This document shows, piece after piece, positions 16,268 to 25,185 of a DNA stretch of 44,456 nt (within the stretch, counting starts at the first letter, position 1; each line of letters opens with the position of its first letter). Location: assembly GCF_011839805.1 (NCBI RefSeq), contig NZ_VWPY01000037.1, positions 1 to 44,456 of the forward strand, read 5' to 3'. Under the pieces are notes generated by a model. That model ran no database searches and had not been told where the DNA came from. It worked only from the letters and a program-made list of their open reading frames with translations. A program made the position numbers and the translations under genes. The stretch is from Kineococcus rubinsiae. Its GTDB lineage: Bacteria; Actinomycetota; Actinomycetes; Actinomycetales; Kineococcaceae.

Positions 16268-17353
16268 ATGGTGTACCGGGCGCTCTACCGGACCGTCTTC
16301 ACGAAGATCGACCCGGAGCGGGCGCACCACTGGGCCTTCTCCGCGATGCGCGCCGCTGCGCGCGTCCCCCCGGTCGCCGACCTCACCCGGCACCTGTTCG
16401 TGGCCCCGGACCCTCGGCTGCGCACCCGCGTCCTCGGCATGGACCTGCCCGGCCCGCTCGGCCTCGCGGCCGGCTTCGACAAGGACGGCCTCGGCGTCGA
16501 GGCGCTCGGGAACCTGGGCTTCTGCTTCGTCGAGGTCGGCACCGTCACGGCCCTGCCCCAGCCCGGCAACCCGCGACCGCGCCTGGCCCGGCTGACCGAG
16601 GACCGGGCCATCGTCAACCGCATGGGCTTCAACAACTCCGGCGCCGAGGTCGTGGCCCGCCGGCTGCGGCAGCTGCGCGCCGTCCCCCCGCGCCACCCCG
16701 TGGCGATCGGCGTCAACATCGGCAAGAGCAAGGTCGTCGACGAGGCCGACGCCGCCGCGGACTACGCGACCTCCGCCCGCCTGCTCGCCCCCTACGCCGA
16801 CTACCTGGTCGTCAACGTCAGCTCGCCCAACACCCCGGGCCTGCGCGACCTGCAGGCCGTCGGCAAGCTGCGGCCCGTGCTCGAGGCCGTGCGCACCGCC
16901 GCCGACGCCGCCGCGCACCGCCACGTGCCGCTGCTCGTCAAGATCGCCCCGGACCTCTCCGACGCCGACGTCGACGCGGTCGCCGACCTCGCGCTGGAGA
17001 CCGGGCTGGACGGCATCGTCGCGACCAACACCACCATCACGCGGGAGGGCCTGCGCACCCCCGCGGCCGAGGTCGCCTCGGCCGGGGGCGGGGGCCTCTC
17101 GGGGGCCCCGCTGAAGGAGCGCTCCCTCGCCGTCCTGCGCCGGCTCTCCGAGCGCACCACCGACCGCCTCGTGCTGATCAGCGTCGGCGGCATCGAGACC
17201 TCCGCCGACGTGGCCGCGCGCCTGGAGGCCGGGGCGTCGCTGGTCCAGGCGTACACGGCGTTCGTCTACGAGGGCCCGGCGTGGCCGCGGCGCGTCCTGG
17301 AGGGCCTCGCGGCCTCCCGGACCCGGCGGGAGTCCGACACCGCCACGCCCTGA
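16268..17353 (+). CDS. pyrD: quinone-dependent dihydroorotate dehydrogenase (class 2)
   Basis: A 361-residue FMN enzyme oxidising dihydroorotate to orotate in pyrimidine synthesis and passing electrons to the membrane quinone pool. The class 2 N-terminal extension ([23 protein letters not shown]) forms the membrane/quinone-binding helices. The FMN site is seen in [12 protein letters not shown], the substrate loop in [10 protein letters not shown], the catalytic Ser in [11 protein letters not shown], and the phosphate-binding end in [21 protein letters not shown]. It stands alone in its own unit after a strong terminator, away from other pyr genes. Confidence 0.96.
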   Translation: MVYRALYRTVFTKIDPERAHHWAFSAMRAAARVPPVADLTRHLFVAPDPRLRTRVLGMDLPGPLGLAAGFDKDGLGVEALGNLGFCFVEVGTVTALPQPGNPRPRLARLTEDRAIVNRMGFNNSGAEVVARRLRQLRAVPPRHPVAIGVNIGKSKVVDEADAAADYATSARLLAPYADYLVVNVSSPNTPGLRDLQAVGKLRPVLEAVRTAADAAAHRHVPLLVKIAPDLSDADVDAVADLALETGLDGIVATNTTITREGLRTPAAEVASAGGGGLSGAPLKERSLAVLRRLSERTTDRLVLISVGGIETSADVAARLEAGASLVQAYTAFVYEGPAWPRRVLEGLAASRTRRESDTATP

Positions 17354-17490
17354 GGGCGACGCCTCGCACGAGAGCCGATCCGGCGCGCCGGGTGGCGAGC
17401 GTGTCGAGTTGTGGGGGGCGACGATCCGGGTGACGGTCGGGGGTGGCGCCCACCGGCCCACCCCCAGCACCGCACCCGAGGAGAACCCCC

Positions 17491-19083
17491 ATGCCCGACG
17501 CCCCTGCGCAGCAGGGCGGCAGCGGTCAGCCCGACCCGCACCGCTGGAGGGCCCTCGCCGTCTGCCTCGCCGCCGGGTTCATGACCCTGCTCGACGTCTC
17601 CATCGTCAACGTGGCGCTGCCCTCGATCCAGGGCTCGCTCGGGGCGGGCCCCAGCCAGGTCCAGTGGATCGTCGCGGGCTACGCGCTGGCGTTCGGCCTG
17701 GTCCTCGTCCCCGCGGGCCGCTTCGGCGACCTGTTCAGCCGCCGCACCGTCTTCCTCGTCGGCCTGGTCGCCTTCACGGTGACCAGCGCGGGCGCCGGCC
17801 TGGTGCAGTCGGCCACGGCGCTCGCCGTCGTGCGGCTCGTGCAGGGCATCGCCGCGGGCATCCTGAACCCGCAGGTCATCGGCCTGCTGCAGGAGCTCTT
17901 CCAGGGCCCGGAGCGGGGCAAGGCCTTCGGCCTCTTCGGCACCACGGTCGGGGTCTCGACGGCCGTCGGGCCGCTGCTCGGCGGGCTGCTCATCCAGGTC
18001 TTCGGCACCGACGCGGGCTGGCGGGCGGTGTTCCTCGTCAACGTGCCGATCGGCCTGGTGCTGCTGCCGTTCGCGGTGCGGCTGCTGCCCCGCGCCGAGC
18101 GGGTGCGCGGGCGCAAGCTGACCCTCGACCTCGTCGGGCTCGCCCTGCTCGCGGTCGGCGTCGTGTTCCTCATGCTCCCGTTCGTGCTCACCACGGGCCA
18201 GGACGACGAGCCCCTGCGCTGGCTGTCGCTGGTGCCGGGCGTCGCGCTCCTCGTCGGCTTCGTCCTGTGGGAGCGCGCCTACGAGCGGCGCGGCCGCGAA
18301 CCCGTCGTGCCGTCCGCGCTGGTGCGGACCCGGTCCTTCACGGGCGGGGCCCTCGTCGGCATCGCCTTCTTCGCGGGCTTCACCGGCATCTTCCTCGTCG
18401 TGACGCTGTACCTGCAGTCCGGGCTGGGCTTCACGGCCCTGCAGGCCGGGCTCGTCCAGACGCCGTTCGCGCTCGCGTCGGCGGCCTGCTCGGGCCTCGG
18501 GGGGCGCTTCGTCAACCGCTTCGGCCGCCAGACCGTCGTCGTGGGCCTCGTCGTCATGTCCGTCGGGCTCGTCGCGGCGGACCTCGTCTCGGCTTCCGTG
18601 CAGGAGGTCCCCGGCGCGATCGCGCTGTCGGCGTGCCTCATGGTCGCGGGGGCCGGCACGGGCCTGGTCATCTCGCCCAACCAGACGCTCACGCTCGCCG
18701 AGGTGCCGACCGAGGTCGGCGGGGTCGCGGGCGGCGTCCTGCAGACGGGGCAGCGCGTGGGCTCCGCGATGGGCGTGGCGCTGGTCTCGGCCATCTTCTT
18801 CTCCGGCATCGCCTCCGCGGCCGGCGGCGGGCGCCCGGACAGCGGGGGCGGCCGGCCGCCCGAGGCCGTCCAGGCGCTGTTCGGCGACGCGCTGTCGATG
18901 GGGCTGCGCGTCTCGCTCGGCCTGGTGCTGCTCGCCCTGGTGCTCGCGCTGCTGGACCTGCGCCGCCGCAAGCACTCCGCGGACCCCGACGCGGGCGCCC
19001 CGCACGCCGCGGCCGGCGGGAGGCACGCCACCACGCCGGCGCAGCGCGGCCCGCGGCACCGCCGGGGCGCGCCGACCGGCTGA
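17491..19083 (+). CDS. DHA2-family (EmrB/QacA-like) 14-TM drug exporter
   Basis: A 530-residue proton-driven exporter. TM1 carries the DHA2 signature LDVSIVNVALPSIQ. Motif A is GRFGDLFSRRTVF and the antiporter motif C region is GTTVGVSTAVGPLLGGLLI. Two extra central TM segments (LVGLALLAVGVVFLMLPFVL and LSLVPGVALLVGFVLW) make 14 TMs. The tail is basic and disordered. The ATG at 17491 has GAGGAG 7-8 nt upstream. No TetR- or MarR-type regulator is adjacent, so substrate and control are open. Confidence 0.9.
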   Translation: MPDAPAQQGGSGQPDPHRWRALAVCLAAGFMTLLDVSIVNVALPSIQGSLGAGPSQVQWIVAGYALAFGLVLVPAGRFGDLFSRRTVFLVGLVAFTVTSAGAGLVQSATALAVVRLVQGIAAGILNPQVIGLLQELFQGPERGKAFGLFGTTVGVSTAVGPLLGGLLIQVFGTDAGWRAVFLVNVPIGLVLLPFAVRLLPRAERVRGRKLTLDLVGLALLAVGVVFLMLPFVLTTGQDDEPLRWLSLVPGVALLVGFVLWERAYERRGREPVVPSALVRTRSFTGGALVGIAFFAGFTGIFLVVTLYLQSGLGFTALQAGLVQTPFALASAACSGLGGRFVNRFGRQTVVVGLVVMSVGLVAADLVSASVQEVPGAIALSACLMVAGAGTGLVISPNQTLTLAEVPTEVGGVAGGVLQTGQRVGSAMGVALVSAIFFSGIASAAGGGRPDSGGGRPPEAVQALFGDALSMGLRVSLGLVLLALVLALLDLRRRKHSADPDAGAPHAAAGGRHATTPAQRGPRHRRGAPTG

Positions 19084-19192
19084 CGCCCCCCCCGTCCGGC
19101 GCACCGCCGCGGCCTCGTGTCGCGGGGTGGGTGTCGCCGGCGCGGGCTAGCGTGCGCCGGGTGGACGTCGCAGCAGTCGAGGAGGGGAACCC

Positions 19193-19405
19193 GTGAGCCG
19201 GATCGCGCAGTGGTCGTGGCAGCTGGAGGACATCGACGGCCGCCCGGTCGAGGGCGGCGGTGAGGTGTTCCCGACGCAGTCGGACGCCGAGGTCTGGATC
19301 GGGGAGAGCTGGCGCGGCCTGCGCGCCGGGGGCGTGGAGTCCGCGCACCTCTTCGCCGACGGCGAGCGGATCTACGGCCCGCTGAGCCTGCGCCCGGCGG
19401 ACTGA
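19193..19405 (+). CDS. conserved small protein (70 aa), unknown function
   Basis: A short soluble protein starting MSRIAQWSWQLEDIDGRPVEGG. It contains a SDAEVWIGESWRGLRAGGVESAHLF core and a YGPLSLRPAD end. No signal peptide, Cys or TM. I recognise this as resembling small, conserved actinobacterial hypothetical proteins, with no assigned role. The GTG at 19193 has a strong GGAGGGG site, and TAGCGT at 19148-19153 is a likely -10 box. It is followed by a strong bidirectional hairpin, so it is its own transcription unit or the end of one. Confidence 0.85.
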   Translation: MSRIAQWSWQLEDIDGRPVEGGGEVFPTQSDAEVWIGESWRGLRAGGVESAHLFADGERIYGPLSLRPAD

Positions 19406-19435
19406 CCGCCCGCGCCCGACGGGACACCCGGGCCC

Positions 19436-19470
19436 CGTGTCCTCCGGCCGGTCACCGGCCGGAGGACGCG
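19436..19470. terminator. bidirectional terminator between the 70-aa gene and the aldo/keto reductase
   Basis: Perfect 13-bp stem GTCCTCCGGCCGG / CCGGCCGGAGGAC (19439-19467, 3-nt loop). It extends outward by about 3 pairs through one wobble. It lies 30 nt from each of the two convergent stop codons. Confidence 0.85.
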
Positions 19471-19495
19471 GGGGTCCGGGCTCAGGAGCGGGGAC

Positions 19496-20506
19496 TCAGG
19501 TGAGGCGCTCGCGAGGCGAGCGGTCGGCCGTCTTGGCCACGTCGCGCTCGACGACGTCGCCCAGCGCCTCGTCGATGCGCTGCAGCAGCTCCGGCGGGAT
19601 CACGACCCCGGACGCCTGCGCGTTCGCGGTGACCTGCTCGGGCCGCGAGGCGCCGATGATGGCCGCGGACACGTTGTCGTTCTGCAGCACCCAGGCGATC
19701 GCGAGCTGCGCGAGCGTCAGGCCCAGCTCGTCCGCGACGGGCTTGAGCGCCTGCACGCGGGTGAGGACGTCGTCCTGCAGCCAGCGGCTGATCATGTCCG
19801 CGCCGCCCTTGGCGTCGGTGGCCCGCGAGCCCGCGGGCAGCTCCGCCCCCGGCAGGTACTTGCCGGTCAGGACGCCCTGGGCGATGGGGGAGAAGACGAC
19901 CTGCCCGATGCCCAGCTCGCGCGACGCGGGCACGACCTCGGTCTCGATGACGCGCCACAGCGCCGAGTACTCGGGCTGGTTGGACACGATGCGGAACCCG
20001 AGCTGGCGCGCCAGGTCCTGACCCGCGCGCAGCTGCTCCACGGTCCACTCGCTGACGCCGATGTAGAGCGCCTTGCCCGCGCGCACGACGTCGGCGAAGG
20101 CCTGGACGGTCTCCTCGAGCGGCGTCGCGTGGTCGTAGCGGTGGGCCTGGTAGACGTCGACGTGGTCGGTGCCGAGGCGCTGCAGGGACCCGTCGATGGA
20201 CTCGCTGATGTGCTTGCGGGACAGGCCGGTGTCGTTCGGGCCCTTGGGGCCCGTCGGGAAGTAGACCTTGGTCATGATCTCGAGGGACTCGCGGCGCTGG
20301 CCCTTCAGCGCCTGGCCGAGGACGGTCTCGGCCGCGGTGTTCGCGTAGACGTCGGCGGTGTCGAAGGTGGTGATGCCCGCGTCGAGCGCGGCGCGGACGC
20401 ACGCGATGGCGGCGTCGTTCTCCACCTGGGACCCGTGGGTGAGCCAGTTGCCGTAGGTGATCTCAGAGATCTTGAGACCGCTGCTGCCGAGGTGTCGGAA
20501 CTCCAT
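19496..20506 (-). CDS. aldo/keto reductase
   Basis: A 336-residue NADPH-dependent TIM-barrel reductase, close to the Kv-beta-like (YghZ/AKR) group. The catalytic tetrad is visible: Asp and Tyr in FDTADVYANT, Lys in IMTKVYF, His in YQAHRYD. The cofactor region has GVSEWTVEQL, SNQPEYSALWR, SPIAQGVLTGKY and the C-terminal IIGASRPEQV. It probably reduces aldehydes or ketones. The ATG at 20506 has no ribosome binding site but TAGCGT ends 6 nt upstream, so it should be leaderless. A hairpin separates it from the DUF3043 gene. Confidence 0.93.
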   Translation of the reverse strand: MEFRHLGSSGLKISEITYGNWLTHGSQVENDAAIACVRAALDAGITTFDTADVYANTAAETVLGQALKGQRRESLEIMTKVYFPTGPKGPNDTGLSRKHISESIDGSLQRLGTDHVDVYQAHRYDHATPLEETVQAFADVVRAGKALYIGVSEWTVEQLRAGQDLARQLGFRIVSNQPEYSALWRVIETEVVPASRELGIGQVVFSPIAQGVLTGKYLPGAELPAGSRATDAKGGADMISRWLQDDVLTRVQALKPVADELGLTLAQLAIAWVLQNDNVSAAIIGASRPEQVTANAQASGVVIPPELLQRIDEALGDVVERDVAKTADRSPRERLT

Positions 20507-20512
20507 GACCGC

Positions 20513-20518
20513 ACGCTA
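20513..20518 (-). promoter_or_regulatory. -10 box of the aldo/keto reductase (leaderless)
   Basis: TAGCGT on the minus strand, then GCGGTC, then the ATG. Confidence 0.6.
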
Positions 20519-20531
20519 GGGCCGTCGCCCG

Positions 20532-20556
20532 GCGCGGGGCCAGCGGGCCCCCGCGC
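20532..20556 (-). terminator. hairpin after the DUF3043 gene
   Basis: 8-bp stem GCGCGGGG / CCCCGCGC with a 9-nt loop, starting 14 nt after the DUF3043 stop on the minus strand. Confidence 0.55.
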
Positions 20557-20570
20557 GGCGGGCGTCCGGG

Positions 20571-21257
20571 TCAGCGGGGTGCGCCACCCCGGGGGACCAT
20601 CGGGATCGGGCGGCGCAGGCGGCGGATCTGCAGGGCGCGCGTCACGCCGTAGCCCGTCAGGCCGCCCTCGAGGGTGTCGCCGAAGCGCTCGGCGAGCGCG
20701 CGCTTGATGCGGCGGCTCAGCACGAAGGAGTCGGCGATCGCGACCGCGAGCATCCCGTAGATGAGCACGGTGGTGGCGACCAGCAGGGACTGCGAGCCGA
20801 GCGACTGCGACAGCAGGGAGATCAGCAGCGACGCCCCCGCGATGATGAGGAAGTACTCGCCGACGTTGCGGCGGGCGTCCACGACGTCGCGCACGAAGCG
20901 CTTCTGCGCGCCGCGGTCGCGGACGGGCAGGTGCCGCTCGTCGCCCGTGGTGAGGGCGACCTGCATGCGGGCGCGCTCCTCGCGGGCCGCCTCGCGCGCC
21001 ACCTTGGAGGCGGCCTTGCGGTCGGTGGGGACGAGGGGGCGCTTGTTGCGGGCCTGCGCGTCGCTGCGCTTCGGCGTCGGCCGGCCCTTGCCGCCCTCCT
21101 TGGTCAGGCTCGCCGGGGGAGTGGCCACGGGCGCCTTGCGCGAGGCGCGCACCAGGCGCCGGCCGGTACCCGCCGGCCGCGCGTCGCCGCCCTCCTTGCT
21201 CAGGCTCACCGTCGTGGTGGCCCCGGGGGCCTGCTTCTCCTTCGGGCGTCCGAACAC
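20571..21257 (-). CDS. DUF3043 membrane protein
   Basis: A 228-residue protein of the actinobacterial DUF3043 family, function unknown. A long basic N-terminal cytoplasmic part holds two similar SLxKEGG stretches and the family motif KGRPTPKRSDAQARNKRPL. A charged helix with VRDRGAQKRFVRDVVDARRN follows, then two TM segments (YFLIIAGASLLISLL and LLVATTVLIYGMLAVAIA) and a C-terminal part with RALAERFGDTLEGGLTGYGV. The GTG at 21257 is chosen because the family starts VFGRPKEK; the longer upstream frame runs into the divergent dipeptidase gene. In related genomes it lies near cobT, erpA-like and oxidase genes, as here. Confidence 0.88.
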   Translation of the reverse strand: MFGRPKEKQAPGATTTVSLSKEGGDARPAGTGRRLVRASRKAPVATPPASLTKEGGKGRPTPKRSDAQARNKRPLVPTDRKAASKVAREAAREERARMQVALTTGDERHLPVRDRGAQKRFVRDVVDARRNVGEYFLIIAGASLLISLLSQSLGSQSLLVATTVLIYGMLAVAIADSFVLSRRIKRALAERFGDTLEGGLTGYGVTRALQIRRLRRPIPMVPRGGAPR

Positions 21258-21337
21258 GAGCAGGAGCGTACGGCACCCCCGCCCGCGCGGGAGGCGGCGC
21301 GACGCCCCGGCGACCGGCCCCGCCCGGGCGACTTCGG

Positions 21338-21343
21338 TAGCGT
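21338..21343 (+). promoter_or_regulatory. -10 box of the M20 dipeptidase (leaderless)
   Basis: TAGCGT, 7 nt (CCGCACC), then the GTG start at 21351. No Shine-Dalgarno sequence. Confidence 0.6.
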
Positions 21344-21350
21344 CCGCACC

Positions 21351-22862
21351 GTGAGCGACGGCACCTCTGCGACCAGCGACCAGCGACCCGCCAGCGCGGC
21401 GGGCACGACCGCGCCGGGCGCCCTGCCCCCACCCGGGCCGGAGCGCACCGCGGCCCTGCGGGCGGCGTCGGCGGCCCAGCGCGACGCCACGCGCGCCGAC
21501 CTCGAGCGGCTCGTGCGCATCCCGAGCGTCTCCGCGCCGGCCTTCGACCAGGCGCACGTCGCGGCGAGCGCGGAGGCCGTGGCCGGGCTGCTGCGCGACG
21601 CCGGCCTGCCGGAGGTCCGGATCGTCACCGCCACGGGCGACGGCGCCACCAGCGCACCCGCCGTCATCGCGCGCCGGCCCGCGCCGGCCGGGCGCCCGAC
21701 CGTCCTGCTCTACGCCCACCACGACGTGCAGCCCCCCGGGCGCCCGGAGGACTGGGCCAGCCCCGCCTTCGAGCCCGCCGAGCGCGACGGGCGGCTGTTC
21801 GGCCGCGGCGCCGCCGACGACAAGGCGGGCGTCATGGTGCACGTCAGCGCGCTGCGCACCGTCCTGCCCCTGTGGGGCCCCGAGGACGGCGTGGGCGTGA
21901 CCGTCTTCGTCGAGGGCGAGGAGGAGATCGGCTCGCCGACCTTCCAGGCGTTCCTCGCCGAGCACCGCGCCGACCTCGCCGCCGACGCCATCGTCGTCGC
22001 GGACTCCGCCAACTGGCGCACGGGCGTGCCCGCCATCACCACCACGCTGCGCGGGCTCGTCGACTGCGACGTGCGGGTCGACGTCCTGTCCCACGCCGTG
22101 CACTCCGGGGTCAACGGCGGACCGGTCGTGGACGCCCTCACCTCGCTCTGCCGCCTGGTGGCGACGCTGCACGACGAGAACGGCGACGTCGCCGTGCGCG
22201 GGCTGCACACCGGCGTCGCGGCCGACCTCCCGCCGGGCACCGAGCTGACCGAGGCGCAGTTCCGCGCCGACGCGGGCGTCCTGCCCGGGGTGCGCCTGGC
22301 CGGGACCGGCCCCCTGACGAGCCGGCTCTGGACGCGCCCGGCCCTGTCGGTGATCGGCCTGGACGCCACCGACGTCGAGCACGCCAGCAACACGCTCATC
22401 CCCTCCGCCCGCGCCAAGCTCAGCCTGCGCATCGCCCCCGGGCAGGAGCCCGCGGCCGCCATGACCGCGCTGCGCCGCCACCTCGAGGCCAACGCGCCCT
22501 TCGGCGCCCGGGTGACGGTGACGGCGGGGGAGGCGGGGCAGGCCTTCGCGGCCGACACGTCCTCGCCCGCGCACGACGTGGCCCGCGCGGCCTTCGCCGA
22601 GGCCTTCGGCGCCGAGGTCGTGGAGATCGGGATGGGCGGCTCCATCCCCTTCGTGGCCGATCTGGCCGCGGTCTACCCCGGCGCGGCGATCCTCGTCACG
22701 GGCGTCGAGGACCCGGACTCCCGCGCCCACGGCGCGGACGAGTCCCTGCACCTGGCCGACTTCGCCTCGGCGTGCCTGGGGGAGGTGCTGCTGCTCGACG
22801 GGCTCGCGGCCACCGCGCCGACGACGACGTCCACGGCGGCGCCGGCCCCCGCGTCGTCGTAG
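21351..22862 (+). CDS. M20-family dipeptidase/metallopeptidase
   Basis: A 503-residue two-zinc peptidase, probably acting on dipeptides in the cytosol. Zinc-site motifs are visible: His in LLYAHHDVQPP, bridging Asp in GRGAADDKAGVM, the catalytic and ligand Glu pair in VEGEEEIGSP, Asp in VVADSANW, and a late His in SRAHGADESLHLADF. The dimerisation lid lies between (DVLSHAVHSGVNGG). The N-terminal 35 residues are low-complexity and the C-terminus is Thr/Ala-rich. It is leaderless by layout. The TAG stop is embedded in a TAGTCT box. Confidence 0.93.
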   Translation: MSDGTSATSDQRPASAAGTTAPGALPPPGPERTAALRAASAAQRDATRADLERLVRIPSVSAPAFDQAHVAASAEAVAGLLRDAGLPEVRIVTATGDGATSAPAVIARRPAPAGRPTVLLYAHHDVQPPGRPEDWASPAFEPAERDGRLFGRGAADDKAGVMVHVSALRTVLPLWGPEDGVGVTVFVEGEEEIGSPTFQAFLAEHRADLAADAIVVADSANWRTGVPAITTTLRGLVDCDVRVDVLSHAVHSGVNGGPVVDALTSLCRLVATLHDENGDVAVRGLHTGVAADLPPGTELTEAQFRADAGVLPGVRLAGTGPLTSRLWTRPALSVIGLDATDVEHASNTLIPSARAKLSLRIAPGQEPAAAMTALRRHLEANAPFGARVTVTAGEAGQAFAADTSSPAHDVARAAFAEAFGAEVVEIGMGGSIPFVADLAAVYPGAAILVTGVEDPDSRAHGADESLHLADFASACLGEVLLLDGLAATAPTTTSTAAPAPASS

Positions 22863-22865
22863 TCT
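22860..22865 (+). promoter_or_regulatory. -10 box embedded in the dipeptidase stop codon
   Basis: TAGTCT whose TAG is the stop codon of the M20 gene. Likely -10 for erpA, with a leader of about 105 nt. Confidence 0.4.
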
Positions 22866-22977
22866 TCAGGGGCGACGCCGAGCGGGGCGCGCGGGAACAC
22901 CCGTCACCCCGCGCCGGTTGAGCGAAGCAGCAGGCGAGAAGTCACGACCGCCGACGAGCGAACCGGAGACGATGTCC

Positions 22978-23349
22978 ATGACCACCTCCACCACCGTCCA
23001 GACCGAGCAGACCCCCGCGGAAGCCCACGGCGTGGAGCTCACCGAGGTGGCCGCGACCAAGGTCCGCACCCTGCTGGAGTCCGAGGGGCGCGACGACCTG
23101 CGTCTGCGCATCGCGGTCCAGCCCGGCGGCTGCTCCGGCCTCATCTACCAGCTCTACTTCGACGAGCGCACCCTCGACGGGGACGCCGTGCGCGACTTCT
23201 CCGGCGTCGGGGTCGTCGTGGACAAGATGAGCGCCCCGTACCTCTCGGGCGCCACCATCGACTTCGCCGACACGATCGAGAAGCAGGGCTTCACGATCGA
23301 CAACCCGAACGCCGGCAGCAGCTGCGCGTGCGGGGACTCCTTCTCCTGA
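22978..23349 (+). CDS. erpA: iron-sulfur cluster insertion protein ErpA
   Basis: A 123-residue A-type Fe-S carrier that delivers clusters to apo-proteins. The HesB/IscA fold is clear: VELTEVAATKVRTLLESEG, the first cluster Cys in QPGGCSGLIYQLYFD, and the last two in SSCACGDSFS at the C-terminus. The ATG at 22978 is favoured because GGAG lies 9 nt upstream; ATG 22972 (two codons earlier) is only 3 nt from it. The homologue sits in the same neighbourhood in mycobacteria. The Rieske and other Fe-S proteins encoded nearby are plausible clients. Confidence 0.93.
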   Translation: MTTSTTVQTEQTPAEAHGVELTEVAATKVRTLLESEGRDDLRLRIAVQPGGCSGLIYQLYFDERTLDGDAVRDFSGVGVVVDKMSAPYLSGATIDFADTIEKQGFTIDNPNAGSSCACGDSFS

Positions 23350-23377
23350 CGGTCGCACCCTGACCGTCGCGGACGAC

Positions 23378-23415
23378 CCGACGACCCCCGCACCGGCCGG
23401 TGCGGGGGTCGTCGG
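23378..23415 (+). terminator. strong terminator after erpA
   Basis: A 19-bp self-complementary palindrome (arm core GACGACCCCCGCACCGG) centred at 23396/23397. It folds into a stem of at least 15 bp and is followed by GCGTTTCC, with a short T run. It starts about 30 nt after the erpA stop. Confidence 0.85.
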
Positions 23416-23455
23416 CGTTTCCCCCCGCGTCAGCCGCCCCCGTGCGCGCGTCCCC

Positions 23456-24154
23456 GTGCCGCCGGCCCGCTTCGACTTCGCGCACCTGACGCCCGAGGCG
23501 GGGGAGGACCTCGTCGCCTCGGGGGGCGACCTGCTGCCCTCGACCCTGCTGGCCGCCTACGCGGCGGGCTACTTCCCCATGGGGCTCGGCGGGGGCGGCG
23601 AGGGACCCCTCGGGTGGTGGTCGCCGGACCCCCGGGGCGTCCTGCTGCCGGCCGCGGTGCACGTCTCGCGCTCCCTGCGGCGCTCCCTGCGCCGCTTCGA
23701 GGTCCGCGTGGACACCGCCTTCGCCGACGTGGTCGACGGCTGCGCGGACCCCTCGCGCGAGGGCGCCTGGATCACCGCCGACGTCGCGGCCGCCTACCGG
23801 CGCCTGCACGCGCTCGGGTGGGCCCACTCGGTGGAGGTCTTCGAGGACGGCGAGCTCGCCGGCGGCCTCTACGGCATCAGCATCGGCGGCCTCTTCGCGG
23901 CCGAGTCCAAGTTCCACCGCACGACCGACGCCTCCAAGGCCGCGGTCGTCGCCCTGGCGGGCGTCATGACGTCGGACGGCGTCGAGGGGCGGCTGGTGGA
24001 CGTGCAGTGGCGCACGGAGCACCTCGCCACCCTCGGCGTGCAGGCGGTCCCGCGCGGACGCTACCTGCGCCTGCTGGGGGCAGCCCTGGCGCTGCCTGTG
24101 CCCCCGTCCTTCTCGGCGCGCCCCGAGGGGTGCACCAGCTACGACGAGGGGTAG
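23456..24154 (+). CDS. aat: leucyl/phenylalanyl-tRNA-protein transferase
   Basis: A 232-residue enzyme that adds Leu or Phe from tRNA to proteins with N-terminal Lys or Arg, marking them for ClpS/ClpAP degradation. Family motifs: YFPMG early, WWSPDPRGVLL, the substrate pocket GGLYGISIGGLFAAESKFH, then DASKAAVVALAG and LVDVQWRTEHLATLG. The length is normal. The GTG start at 23456 lacks a clear ribosome binding site. The TAG stop forms part of a TAGTCT box ahead of ctaC. Confidence 0.95.
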   Translation: MPPARFDFAHLTPEAGEDLVASGGDLLPSTLLAAYAAGYFPMGLGGGGEGPLGWWSPDPRGVLLPAAVHVSRSLRRSLRRFEVRVDTAFADVVDGCADPSREGAWITADVAAAYRRLHALGWAHSVEVFEDGELAGGLYGISIGGLFAAESKFHRTTDASKAAVVALAGVMTSDGVEGRLVDVQWRTEHLATLGVQAVPRGRYLRLLGAALALPVPPSFSARPEGCTSYDEG

Positions 24155-24157
24155 TCT
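24152..24157 (+). promoter_or_regulatory. -10 box embedded in the aat stop codon
   Basis: TAGTCT overlapping the aat TAG stop, about 100 nt before ctaC. The leader holds a small hairpin (GAGGAG cacaca CTCCTC, 24184-24201). Confidence 0.4.
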
Positions 24158-24255
24158 CACCACTCAGCGGGACCTCTCCGTGCGAGGAGCACACACTCCT
24201 CACACGGGCGGCCCCGAACTTGTCGTGAGGACCCGTGGGAAGGCCGGCTTTGGTC

Positions 24256-25185
24256 ATGCGAGATCTGGGCGCGACACGTCGTCGCCGTCCCTCCGGGACG
24301 CTGCTCGCCGCAGCCGCCACCGGTGCCCTGCTGCTCCTGTCGGGCTGCAGCAGCAACGCCGACGTGCCGGACGCGAGCCTGCGCAACGGCTTCCTCCCGG
24401 ACGCCTCCGAGGGCGCGACCAACATGACGGAGCGCATCCAGACGCTCTGGAACGGCTCCTGGATCGCGGCGCTCGCCGTCGGGGTCCTCGTGTGGGGCCT
24501 GACCATCTGGGTCGTGGTCGCCTACCGGCGCCGCAAGAACGACCCGGAGCTGCCGGCGCAGGTGCGCTACAACATGCCGATCGAGATCTTCTACACGATC
24601 GTCCCGGTCATGATGGTCGGCGTCCTCTTCTACTACGTGGCGCGCGACCAGCAGGCCATCCTCGACACGAGCGAGAAGCCGGACGTGACCGTCCAGGTCG
24701 TCGGCAAGAAGTGGTCGTGGGACTTCAACTACGTCGACTCCAACGTCTACGACACAGGTCGCCAGGCCGACCTCACGGGTCAGTCCGGGGTCGAGGAGCA
24801 GCTGCCCACGCTCTACCTGCCGGTGAACGAGCGCGTGCAGTTCGACCTCTACTCCCGCGACGTCATCCACTCGTTCTGGATCCCCGCCTTCCTGATGAAG
24901 ATGGACCTCATCCCGGGCAGCCCGAACAAGTTCCAGGTCACCCCCACCAAGGAGGGCGACTTCCGCGGCAAGTGCGCGGAGCTGTGCGGCGACTACCACT
25001 CGGAGATGCTCTTCAACGTGAAGGTCGTCTCGCAGGAGGAGTACCAGGACCACATGGACGACCTCGAAGCCGTCGGGAAGACGGGCTCGCTGCCCACCTC
25101 CCTCGCGGGTGCCAACGAGCTCGCGGGGGTCCAGGCGGACTCCATCGAGCGTGAGAAGGACGCATCCGTGGACGGGAGCAACTGA
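24256..25185 (+). CDS. ctaC: cytochrome c oxidase subunit II (CuA)
   Basis: A 309-residue lipoprotein subunit that takes electrons from cytochrome cc (QcrC) through the CuA centre. Signal peptide with lipobox LLSGC. Two TM helices follow ([20 protein letters not shown] and [20 protein letters not shown]), then the outer CuA domain with the conserved aromatic KKWSWDFNY, the His in DVIHSFWIP and the CuA cluster [12 protein letters not shown] (two Cys, His, Met). The start at ATG 24256 gives a clean signal peptide; GTG 24235 is the alternative. Its stop overlaps the ctaD start by one base (TGATG), so the two are translationally coupled. Confidence 0.96.
   Translation: MRDLGATRRRRPSGTLLAAAATGALLLLSGCSSNADVPDASLRNGFLPDASEGATNMTERIQTLWNGSWIAALAVGVLVWGLTIWVVVAYRRRKNDPELPAQVRYNMPIEIFYTIVPVMMVGVLFYYVARDQQAILDTSEKPDVTVQVVGKKWSWDFNYVDSNVYDTGRQADLTGQSGVEEQLPTLYLPVNERVQFDLYSRDVIHSFWIPAFLMKMDLIPGSPNKFQVTPTKEGDFRGKCAELCGDYHSEMLFNVKVVSQEEYQDHMDDLEAVGKTGSLPTSLAGANELAGVQADSIEREKDASVDGSN

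Noticed and set aside
20571-22751. A 726-codon version of the DUF3043 gene
   Set aside because: The N-terminal two thirds is antisense to the M20 dipeptidase; the DUF3043 family starts at the GTG 21257.
22860-22977. Possible riboswitch before erpA
   Set aside because: No recognisable aptamer core and no strong paired structure that I could follow.
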